This document shows positions 40,192 through 48,886 of a stretch of DNA of 64,000 nt, piece after piece. The notes under the pieces are model-generated. The model ran no database searches and was not told the origin of the DNA. It was given only the letters and a program-made list of their open reading frames with translations. Origin of the DNA: Mesostigma viride. Its lineage: Eukaryota > Streptophyta > Mesostigmatophyceae > Mesostigmatales > Mesostigmataceae. Where the stretch lies: contig RPFO01000015.1 of NCBI GenBank assembly GCA_009746045.1, positions 2,778,932 to 2,842,931 on the forward strand, read 5' to 3'. Both the position numbers and the translations under genes were made by a program. How positions within the stretch are numbered: the stretch's first letter is position 1; every line of letters starts with the position of its first letter.

Positions 40192-43100
40192 TTGCTAGGG
40201 TCCGCCAGGGAGGGGGCTAAGAGTGACCCCCCCATTACTCTGGATGAAGTTGATTTGCTCCCTGCACAGGTTGAGAGTCTCCCACTTAAGGTTGAGAGTC
40301 CCCCTGCACAGGTTGAGGGTGCATCCATGGAGGAAGAACACAATGGGGTAGTGACTGGGTCTTCCCACGTCACCATGGTGAAAGCAGTTACCACAAGGCA
40401 ACAACGTTCCCACATGGCTCTTGGAGGTAGTTTGCGTACTCCTTCAATGTTGGAGCGTGGAAGTCCTGCCTTAGGGCAGGAAGCTCCTCTAGAGGAGGAG
40501 GGTGAGGCTGATGGCCTGAATGATGCAATGGGGAGCATGGTTGTAAGTGAGCGTGCTGTTCCCAGCACCTCACCTGTATTTAATAAAATGTCTCTTGTGT
40601 CAAACATTGCATTGAGATTGCATCACATGTTTGGTCATGCTGCCCAGGCACTCCAGTTTGCAAGGAGGCTGGGAGGGACATCTTTGTTTAATGCAGTAAA
40701 ACAGGTTGCTGAGGCTTGTTCCTGTAGGCTGGTTGCTCCCAAGCCTAAGAAGTCTCATGTCAGACAACCTGTGTTGCAGCCTGGATATGTACAATGTGAT
40801 ATCCAAGAAATCAGGAAACTGATTTTGTTGGTTGGTGTTGATAGATATACCAAGTACAAGGTGCTGGAGCTGTTGCAAGACAAGTCTAAGCCATGTTTGG
40901 TGGCTGGGCTCCAGGCTATCAGATCCAGAATGAAACCAGTGATCCAGCTGCAGTGTGATTTAGAATTTGAGTGCTGCATGGGGAATGAAGACCTCCCTGA
41001 GTTATTTATTGTACACAGGGAGTCCCATGGCAGTCAAGGCGTGGTGGAGAGGACAATCAGAGAACTCAAGACTATTCTGCTGACGGAGAAGAAGATTCCA
41101 AGATTGGTTCCAGCTATTATCAAGACGGCCTGGTTAAGGTCAGTTGAGGACAGATTGAATGTCAGGGCATCCATGTATGTTGGAGAGGTCCCTGTGACTC
41201 CATTATCATTGCATCTTCGGGAGCTCCCTACTGAGGTTGAGCAAGCCTGGAAAGATAGCCTTATGTTCAAGTTTGCCAAGTTGAGGCAGAAAGACAAGGG
41301 CTGGAGTGTTCTGAAACCTGTTGTTGGCCAGAGGGTAATTGTGTGGAAAGAGCCCAAGCTTGCAGGCAAGCGTGGTAGCTGGCACCCTGGAGTAGTGACC
41401 AGGGTGGAACTAGCTGGGCACAAGTGCTGGGTGAAGATGGAGGATCCTCCCCAGAATGTGCACCGTCTGTCGTGGTCATATGTACGTCTAAGGGGTGCTG
41501 AAGCAGAGGCAGTAGCTCCTGATGTGACAACCTTGCCAGTTGGTCATGACGTCATCCCTGATCATCACGTTCAAGCTGGAAGTAATCCCCGGGTAAGTCC
41601 TGGCCAGACCCCTGGATCGGTTAACTTTCCATCCTTAGGACAGGCAGATGTGGTCCCCTCTAGCCTCACTAAGCATAGAGGTGTGGGCCTGAAAGATGTG
41701 GTGCTGGCTATGCAAAAAGCCAAGCAAGGACCTCGGGTGTCCAAGCTCAGCCAGTTGGAGGAGTCCGAGGATGCTGTCCTAGAGGTAGATACCAATGCTG
41801 AGGTTTCTGTTATGGGATCTCAACATACAGGTCAACGGCAGGTGCTTTCGCCTAGTTGTGCTTGGGTGTCTGACTTTAGTGGCAGGACACACATTATGGT
41901 ATTGGGAGAGGTGCTGGTACCCTTCATGGGTGAGGATGTCACATTTCTTGTGCTTGAAGATTATGATGGCCCTATCATCTTGGGTCAAAATTTTCTGAGC
42001 TCTCCTAGAATTGTTGTGGCATCTGATAAGCTGAGAAAGTTTGGCTGGGGTAGCATACCCTTGGTCAATTTTAAAACCTCCCTTGCCAGTGTATTTAATT
42101 CTGTGAAAGCGATCAAGAATGTGCAGTGGCCTGAGAATCAGATTCCTGTGGCTTCCAGTCTTGTTATGCCAGCTGCTCTACACCCTAGCAGTATTGGTAT
42201 TACTAAGAGATCACTGGCTGCTCATTCTCCTCTTAGCTATGATCAGCTTGTCCAGGAAATGAGTTCTCCTCTAATGTTTGAGGCCTGGAGGCTAGCATTT
42301 GCCAAGGCTCTAGAGGAGTGGTTGCAGTTTGACTGCTGTCAGCCTGTGAATGAAGTTCCCCCATACAGTACACGGTTGAAGCTCAGATTCGTCATCAAGC
42401 GGAAGGAGGTGGAGGGGGTGTCTGTTCCCCATGTGCGTCCAGTTCTCAATGAATACCGTGGTACTGGGGATCTTCTGGGCGAGGAGTTGTATACACCTGG
42501 GATGCTACATGATACATGGCGTATTTTATTGTGCCTGTATGTCGGTATGCTGAACCAGGGTGCTGATATGTCTTCAGTTCTGCTAGATTTCAAGAGAGCA
42601 TTTCTGAAGGGTGATCCCAGTGTGGCTCAGCAGGTGTGGCATTGTGAAACTCCATTTCATGTGCCAGTTCCTGTAGCCTGGCAGGCAGAGCTCCAGTCTA
42701 GCTACCTGCTGATTCTGAAGGGTCTAGAAGGTCTCAGGTCCAGTCCCATCATTTGGAGGCTCACCTTGGAAGACTTCTTGACTAAACACTGTGGGTTGAA
42801 GGTGTCATCTGTGGACCCATGTTTATTGCTGGGTAGGTGGCATGATTTACCTGTGTATGCTAGCCTGCATGGTGATGACTTGCACTTGATTGCTCCCACT
42901 AAGTGGTTGAGTCAGTTTGTGCCCATCATTAATGATGCATTTCCTTTGGGAAAAGAATTGTGGCAGAAGCCTGGAGAGGCTGTCACGTTCTGTGGAATGC
43001 AGGCTACATTGGTTCAGGAGGGGAGTCAGTGGCTGATTAAGCTGCAGGCGGGCAATGACTACAAGAGTACCATTCTTCAATCTGTTCCAGAGGTCATGAC

Positions 43101-43767
43101 GTCATCCATTGCACCTGAGCTGAAAGGCAAGTTGGCCTGGTATGGCAGCATTTGTGGGCCTGACATGATGGTCCATAGCAGATCCCCTGATGATGTGCTA
43201 ATTCTGGAGGAGCCTTCCCAGATTATTGCACATGTTAACAAGTCTCCTGGTATTACTTTAGCTGGGATTGATTTGTCTTTGCCATTTTCCTTGGATATCT
43301 ATGTTGATAGCTCCATGGATAGCAGGCAAGTTTCTAAGGTCAGAGGCAGGTCAGCTGGCTTGTTTGTGCTTCAGCAACATAGGCCTAGTCTTGTGGCCTG
43401 GTACAGTCGTCTTCAAAGAAGGGTTGCTGTGAGTTCAGATGTCTCTGAGTGCAGAGCCATTTGTGAAGGGATTCAGTCCAGTTTGTACATCAAGGAGCTG
43501 TTGCTAGCTATGGCTTCAGTGACTCCTCATACTCTTCAGATGGAAACCTTGATCCTTTCAGATAACATGGGCATGGTCCAGTTTGTGCACAAGCAGTTGG
43601 CCAGGAGCAGAGATCTGGATTATCTCCTGTTGAAGGAGTTGGCAGGTCTGGTGGATATTCAACATCTTCCAGGTTCTGAGAATCCTGCTGATGCCTTGAC
43701 CAAGTTACCTCACAAGTCTGCTGAGCAATATAAGCTTCTTTACAAGCTGATGAGCTCCTCTGTGTGA
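40171..43767 (+). CDS. pol: pol of element D: integrase, protease-like domain, RT (HGDD), RNase H
   Basis: The frame is open for about 1199 codons from the gag stop. LHHMFGH (about 40618) and CSC form the integrase zinc region; the core has QCDIQEI, LQCDLEF and GVVERTIRE as candidate D, D, E positions. A retropepsin-like domain follows integrase (LEVDTNAEVSVM near 41785, ILGQNFL near 41977), with DTN in place of DTG. RT has LLDFKRAFLKGD (about 42586) and HGDDLHL (about 42868). RNase H has YVDSSMDS, ECRAICEGIQSSLY and SENPADALTKL. No protease lies between gag and integrase, the normal copia place. The frame ends TGA at 43765-43767. Confidence 0.87.
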   Translation, partial: RAQPSLGLLGSAREGAKSDPPITLDEVDLLPAQVESLPLKVESPPAQVEGASMEEEHNGVVTGSSHVTMVKAVTTRQQRSHMALGGSLRTPSMLERGSPALGQEAPLEEEGEADGLNDAMGSMVVSERAVPSTSPVFNKMSLVSNIALRLHHMFGHAAQALQFARRLGGTSLFNAVKQVAEACSCRLVAPKPKKSHVRQPVLQPGYVQCDIQEIRKLILLVGVDRYTKYKVLELLQDKSKPCLVAGLQAIRSRMKPVIQLQCDLEFECCMGNEDLPELFIVHRESHGSQGVVERTIRELKTILLTEKKIPRLVPAIIKTAWLRSVEDRLNVRASMYVGEVPVTPLSLHLRELPTEVEQAWKDSLMFKFAKLRQKDKGWSVLKPVVGQRVIVWKEPKLAGKRGSWHPGVVTRVELAGHKCWVKMEDPPQNVHRLSWSYVRLRGAEAEAVAPDVTTLPVGHDVIPDHHVQAGSNPRVSPGQTPGSVNFPSLGQADVVPSSLTKHRGVGLKDVVLAMQKAKQGPRVSKLSQLEESEDAVLEVDTNAEVSVMGSQHTGQRQVLSPSCAWVSDFSGRTHIMVLGEVLVPFMGEDVTFLVLEDYDGPIILGQNFLSSPRIVVASDKLRKFGWGSIPLVNFKTSLASVFNSVKAIKNVQWPENQIPVASSLVMPAALHPSSIGITKRSLAAHSPLSYDQLVQEMSSPLMFEAWRLAFAKALEEWLQFDCCQPVNEVPPYSTRLKLRFVIKRKEVEGVSVPHVRPVLNEYRGTGDLLGEELYTPGMLHDTWRILLCLYVGMLNQGADMSSVLLDFKRAFLKGDPSVAQQVWHCETPFHVPVPVAWQAELQSSYLLILKGLEGLRSSPIIWRLTLEDFLTKHCGLKVSSVDPCLLLGRWHDLPVYASLHGDDLHLIAPTKWLSQFVPIINDAFPLGKELWQKPGEAVTFCGMQATLVQEGSQWLIKLQAGNDYKSTILQSVPEVMTSSIAPELKGKLAWYGSICGPDMMVHSRSPDDVLILEEPSQIIAHVNKSPGITLAGIDLSLPFSLDIYVDSSMDSRQVSKVRGRSAGLFVLQQHRPSLVAWYSRLQRRVAVSSDVSECRAICEGIQSSLYIKELLLAMASVTPHTLQMETLILSDNMGMVQFVHKQLARSRDLDYLLLKELAGLVDIQHLPGSENPADALTKLPHKSAEQYKLLYKLMSSSV

Positions 43768-44543
43768 GTTGAGCAATTCCAGTTGGAGCTTTGAGTTTGG
43801 TGACTGATTGGGTGAGAAGAGCTAACATAGAGCTGGGCTCTGTTATGCTGAGAGCTGTGATGCTCTGAGGGCAGTAATGCTCTGTGTACATATGTGTATA
43901 ATACTGTATTCTATGTAATGCTCAGTCATGGAGCATGATGTTGGTTGGGGGTTTGTCCTCAGTTTGAGGTTTGTCTCAACCAAAGGGATTTTATAGGGCA
44001 GGGTTCGATTCCCTGGGGCTGCTTAGGCGGATTTTCCCGGATTGGCTGGCCCATCAACCTTGCTGGTGAGGTGGCGACAGGTCCCCCTAGTTTTGTCCCA
44101 GACAGAGGAATGTAGTTTGTCATGTGCTTAATATATTTTGTGATGTGCTATTTCTCAGTCCATGGTGGGCGCCAGTTCTGATAACTATCAATGTCTACCT
44201 GATAAGGTCTTGTGGGTAACTTGTGGGGTTCCAATCAGGAGCCATTATGGTGATGATTCCATTTTGGTCATTATTCTGGTTAGCCACAAGCTGCTATTCC
44301 AAACACTTGGCTTTCTACTTCCAGTGGATAGGGAATTCATTGTAATTCGTCATGGCTGAGATGTGTTGTGATCTGGTGCTTGATTAATCCCGAGCAGAGA
44401 CTACAGAGAGCTGGGAGGGATGTCAAGTGCTATGCATGTTGTTTCTATATATGTGTTGCCAAGCCTAACAGCTCTAAAAGAAAGAAAGGGCTGGAGTTAA
44501 TATGGCTGTTATGTCCAAGCTCTAAAAGAGAAGAAAGGGCTGG
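43768..44543 (+). other. 3' non-coding region of element D with tRNA-like arms and polypurine tract
   Basis: No gene. TGTAA lies at 43914-43918. CCTCAGTTTGAGG (43957-43969) resembles a D-arm and CAGGG-TTCGATT-CCCTG (43999-44015) is a perfect T-arm-like hairpin with a box B match. The last bases before the LTR (AGAGAAGAAAGGGCTGG) form the polypurine tract. Confidence 0.55.
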
Positions 44544-45171
44544 AGTTAATATTGCCTGGCAAGCAATATTATTCTACTAAGCTACTTGGCTTGTAGAGAT
44601 TCTACTTCCGGTTACTACAATCCAGAAACGGGTTCATTCTGATGAGTATTGCTCGAGATATGAGCAAGATACTGTTCTACTACATTCTACTTGGATTCGG
44701 TGATTCTACGGTGGTTCTTCAAGTGACGCGTGGCATACGGCGTCTTGTCACAGTGTACGATAGGACATTTAGTCTCCGACACTGCGGTCTATTCAATGCT
44801 ATTGATTAGACGTAACAAATAGTGACAGGACTTGTGCGACAGGACACTGATGTGACTATTTATGGATAACGAGTCGAGATCTGCTGGTCCAGAGTGAAGG
44901 ACAGCAATATTGTGAGATGATCTGTCCTATCAGTCATCTGGATGTGACTGCGTCACAATTAGTATATAACGAGCAGGACGCTGCCACTTGGTAGCACCAC
45001 TTTCCCTGCACCTGTGTCCTCGCACCTTCGGCGACGGTTCTCACGTGCCTCGTGCGTTCTGTGCTGGTAACCATAACCAGCAACGTAAACCTATTGATTA
45101 ATATAACTACTTCCTCTGTAGATATTAATCAGTGCAGGCTGAACCACAGTTCAGCCACAGTTTCATTAACT
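44544..45171 (+). repeat. 3' LTR of element D
   Basis: It is 628 bp, identical by eye to the 5' LTR, ends TTAACT and is followed by GATAT. Confidence 0.92.
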
Positions 45172-45176
45172 GATAT

Positions 45177-45663
45177 GGGGTGGGGTTCGATTCCCCAGCT
45201 GACCTCAGCCTGGCATGTATGAATCCTGAGTTTATCCCTCAGTGAGGACATGGGCTCCCCATGTGTTGGCTAACATTTGTCAGGGCTCTCTCAGTCTTTG
45301 GAAGGATTTAAAAGATAAAGGAGGCTCCGTGGCGGGCGCCATATGAACGGGCGCCTGTGATAACTGGATGACCAGGAACTCACAATAGTACGTTCATGGA
45401 CTCCTCTATCCAAACTCCTCTGACTAAGTGAAGACCTAACTTTAATCTACACCAGGTTCCCAAAGAAAGGGTTGGGATGTCATGTGGGTCAGAGGGCAAC
45501 CTTTGAACCAATGAGCAGGCCTAGCTAATATTTGGAGGCACCTCAGGTTCCAAAAGAAAAGGCAGGTCTGGTCTCTGGGAGGGATCAGATGTCTGAAGGC
45601 TTGTGGGGACAGTGGCTGATAGGTTCTCAGGCTGGTCCAAGCTCCAAAACAAGAAAGGGTTGG
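45177..45663 (+). other. 3' non-coding remainder of element C with T-arm-like hairpin
   Basis: It continues C after the D insertion. TGGGG-TTCGATT-CCCCA at 45181-45197 forms a 5-bp stem with a 7-nt TTCGATT loop, as in a tRNA T-arm. The polypurine tract AAGAAAGGGTTGG precedes the LTR. No gene. Confidence 0.55.
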
Positions 45664-46320
45664 AGTTAGCATATTGGGGCACCAATGTGCTAGATGGATG
45701 CAGGTTGAGGAGACCTTTCCAACGCCGTGTCAACCGCCTAGAACAGACAAGGGACTAGAAAGTTATCAAGTCCCGAAGTACTGCCGACCGGTGGGCGAGG
45801 GCGGGGCACACTCAGGGCATAGTGGACAGGACACGTGGCAGGCCGTGCCTGCACAGGCTTAGCCTGGACTCTCACGTGACTGGGACACAGTGTACTGAGG
45901 GCTCAACGGTACTGTGGCTAGTAGAAGCCAGTATAAACCAGCCAGCAGGTCTGCAAGGATGTAAGTCCTTGCAGGACTGTGGCAGGTCCTGTGCTGTCCT
46001 AGACACAGGATAGCCAGAGATTCCTGTATGCTGCCTGCAACGAGGATGCAAGGCAGCGATACGAGGCTCTGGCAATGTAGCGTTGCCCAGCGTTGCTCAT
46101 GACCGAGGAACAAGGATGGAACGAGGTTGCATATAGCTCGAGGCTCAACGGGGCAACGAGCGTCTTCACACACGAACCTTGGTCGTCACGACGAGTGGCG
46201 AGCCTATCGAGGGTCGTAGGCCTGGTGTGAGGATAAAGGTTGCTAGCCAGCAGCCTAGGGTCATTCCAGCCGGCAAGGACCAGGAGCTCACAAGCTCTGC
46301 TGACGAGTTGCTGCGCAAAT
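45664..46320 (+). repeat. 3' LTR of element C
   Basis: It is 657 bp, identical by eye to the 5' LTR, followed by the duplicated CCACC. Confidence 0.9.
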
Positions 46321-46325
46321 CCACC

Positions 46326-47144
46326 CTTATTTAATTTGTTACGCCGGGGCATGTTACATCATAGTCTGGCAGCGGCTTGCAATTCAAAAATAATTTTAAA
46401 TTTTTATTATAATTAATTAATTTAATATTAAGCAGGAGAGAAAGGGGAATCCCAGGCTACCTCTAAGTGCAGTGACCTTAAACGAACGAGGAGAGAGCAC
46501 GGAGTGTAGCACAGCACACGCCCCCAGCCTTCCGCGGCAGAGGGGCTATACAACAATTACACGGAGGTAAACACCGTCCGCACAGTCGGCAACAGCCCGA
46601 CGGTATTCACCCCCACAACAGATAAAACAACGAATGGTCGTCATCCGCAACTTCCATTCGCACCAACGACATTCACACCCTATAGAGGCACCACGTATAA
46701 CGAGAACCCCTACGCGTGCGAACCCGGAGAGAAAGCGAGCACGCCAGCTAGCCTTCCGCAGGCATCGCTTGCAAAGAAAGAATCCTATCTAGGGGACGAA
46801 CCATATTCGATGAGATTAAATCCTCCTGAGCTGGCCACCACCCGGTGTCGTTGAAGGCAGGCCCTGGCCGCCACTAGGTGTCGTTGAAAACAGGAGAGCT
46901 GAACGCTATCGTTTATAGCACCTCACCACAGGACTATTGCTAGCCCCGCCGAGTATCCCAGACTGGCCGCTTGCTGGCTAGGTCGTCGTTGAATCCCTTT
47001 ACGGGCTGGCCGCCAACCAGTCAGCAGTCGTTGAATTCCGGAACCTCTACCTACGTCAAACTCAGCCTTGGTATCCTAATTGGCTCACCAACCCTCTCCG
47101 CGAGAGTTAGCTAACCTTTCCAGCACATTTCCTCCGATACCCAG
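46326..47144 (-). promoter_or_regulatory. 5' leader of element B with primer-binding site and four repeated motifs
   Basis: Between the 5' LTR and the first ORF (ATG at 46352 on the minus strand) lie about 790 bp without a gene. Right next to the LTR, the minus strand reads CTGGGTATCGGAGG (47144-47131), close to the initiator-tRNA-Met type primer site TGGTATCAGAG. TCGTTGAA on the plus strand occurs four times (46848, 46881, 46986, 47028), each preceded by a CTGGCCGCC-like block, an array that could fold as leader hairpins. Confidence 0.6.
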
Positions 47145-47728
47145 TGTTACGTCCCGGCCCAGACACACCTAGCCTGAGCTACGTAGCGAAAGACCCTCCT
47201 TGCCGGAATTAGGAATAATTCAAGGTAGTCTAAAGTAGGTTGCGCTTCACGACGTGAGTCGTGAGATATCTGGCATCACGGGTTGATGCCAAGCTAATTA
47301 GTGCACACTTATAATGGCTAGCAATACCAATTACAAATGGATAATTGCCCCGGGCTCAATGTGTAGGCGTATTCGCACTTATCATTCATCAAACCAAGAG
47401 GACGAGACTCTCGTCCTCGGACCAATTTCACCTAGGTGGGTTGCGGCGCAGATACACACCAATTCCGACTAGCCAATCCGGTTCACACATTCCACGTAGG
47501 ATCCGGGCCGACATCGACCCCCAACTATAGGATCCACGTCTAGAACCATCGTCAGACCCAGAACTGGCGCGGCGCCACTGCACCGGCCCCTAAAAGGTCA
47601 ACCTAGGACCCAAAATAACTAGTCCAATTCGTACAATAGCCAATATCCATACAACTCAGTATAACGGCCACAAGGCCTTAGTAATTTATTCCATTGTTAC
47701 GTCCGACCAAAAGGGCCGGGACGTAACA
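47145..47728 (-). repeat. 5' LTR of element B
   Basis: It is 584 bp, with TGTTACG...CGTAACA ends. It differs from 20517-21100 at about four sites. Confidence 0.92.
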
Positions 47729-48741
47729 CTGGAGCTGGAGCTGGAGCTGGAGCTGGAGCTGGACTGCTGGACTTCAACAGCGCCGAGGCTATTGACAGGC
47801 CAGGTGTCTTTGTGGTGTAGAATAGCGGGTCGACGTTATGAGGACTGGACAGAAAATGGAAAAGGACAATCTGCGGTGCGGAGCCAGATCGCTGGAATGA
47901 ATGCGAAATCGCTGGCAGCCCTACAAAGGGATTTCTTCTAGAAAGGAAAGATTAGAAGCAATGTTTGCTGGGCCACTCACACGCAAGGTGTGAGCGTGCA
48001 GATTGTCTGAAGGATATTATGCTTCGACCTTGGTGGACGTGACTAAATGCCGGACATTCCCAGGGAAAGAAATGCCGGAGCCTCTAGGAGATGAGATCGG
48101 CAACAGGGTAGCAATTTAGATTTGTCGGGATGCCTTCCTGCTTTTGTTGGCATGTGTGGTAGAAAGCCAGGACGGCAACTGGAATGCGGTTTCTGTGTGC
48201 ATGGTTCAGGCAGCAAGATAGTTTTGGCACTCCTGGCTGGACTGACAAGTGTGGCGTGTGTCATGCGTGTGGCATGACGAATGGTTTGGTTCATAGTCGA
48301 AGAGGACTCTCACGTAGCGTGTAGTCTCTTCGAGTCTCTCGTTAGTGGCCTTCGTGTTTCTCCCTTTCCTTGGGAGCAAGGCCGGTAGCATGTCATGGAG
48401 CGCTGCCTAACTGCGGGCTCGTGAGCATGGAGTGCATCGATATTGAGACTATCAACGTGTTGTAATTGTATTAACTTTCTCAATAAATTCCGCATGTGCG
48501 GCTTCATCATCAGACTGTGCAAAGTGTGTGTTGTGAAAACATTGGTTTATAGGAGGGGAGGCAAAAGCATCATCTTGCACCATCATCATTGTTGCAATTA
48601 GATTAGTTGGAGCGTCTAGCTAACGCCCCAGCAAGGATAGTCAAACGCGGCACGTGACGGTACACAAGGGGATCAATAAGGTGGTCATCAGGCACGAGGG
48701 ACAGTTCCTTGTTGTCCTCGCCTGAGAACCCTCCTTTCGTT
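47729..48741 (+). repeat. 3' LTR of copy A1, second part
   Basis: It continues the LTR broken at 20516, starting in an expanded CTGGAG run (about six units; other A LTRs here have two or three). AATAAA lies near 48483. It ends CCTTTCGTT and is joined directly, without spacer, to another A LTR at 48742. Confidence 0.85.
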
Positions 48742-48886
48742 AATCATGGGACAGGTCCTCGCCCACCCCACCGGGCATGCAGTTAAGGCACGGAGGCACG
48801 TCAGCTCAGCTCATTTGGGTTTTACCAAAGCTGAGCATGGCCAGCCGCCATGGTGGTGCCGGAGATTGTGGTACGCAGACGCGACA

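Larger units (their letters stand above)
37697..45171 (+). mobile_element. element D, complete copia-like retrotransposon
   Basis: Two 628-bp LTRs (37697-38324, 44544-45171), identical by eye, with a GATAT duplication (37692-37696, 45172-45176). LTRs begin AGTTAA and end TTAACT, a 6-bp inverted repeat, not TG...CA. All frames are open apart from one in-frame TGA between gag and pol. It is inserted in C and is the youngest layer of the nest. It looks competent to move. Confidence 0.92.
30810..46320 (+). mobile_element. element C, copia-like retrotransposon lacking an integrase core (host of D)
   Basis: Two 657-bp LTRs (30810-31466, 45664-46320), identical by eye, and a CCACC duplication (30805-30809, 46321-46325) define it. 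Order: LTR, ORF1, gag with CCHC, in-frame TGA, pol (integrase zinc remnant, protease-like domain, RT, RNase H), 3' region, polypurine tract (AAGAAAGGGTTGG), LTR. Without D it is about 8.0 kb. The LTR begins AGTTAG instead of TG. Confidence 0.9.
20517..47728 (-). mobile_element. element B, Ty3/gypsy chromovirus with extra ORFs (host of C and D)
   Basis: Two 584-bp LTRs (20517-21100 and 47145-47728), about four mismatches apart by eye, bound the element; CTGGA is duplicated at 20512-20516 and 47729-47733. LTR ends are TGTTACGTCCCGGCCC and its inverse. The element reads on the minus strand: leader, small hybrid-binding-like ORF, gag with CCHC, protease, RT, RNase H, integrase with chromodomain, then two long ORFs. 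Element C interrupts the first ORF. The coding frames are shifted several times despite the young LTRs. Confidence 0.9.

Noticed and set aside
43957-44015. A functional tRNA gene in element D
   Set aside because: D- and T-arm-like hairpins exist but no acceptor stem pairs and the anticodon loop lacks the conserved T.
48043-48522. Antisense open frames repeated in each A LTR (also about 50676-51248, 52016-52332, 61736-62052)
   Set aside because: They recur because the LTR recurs. They vary in length with point changes, have no recognisable domain and overlap poly(A) signal sequence.
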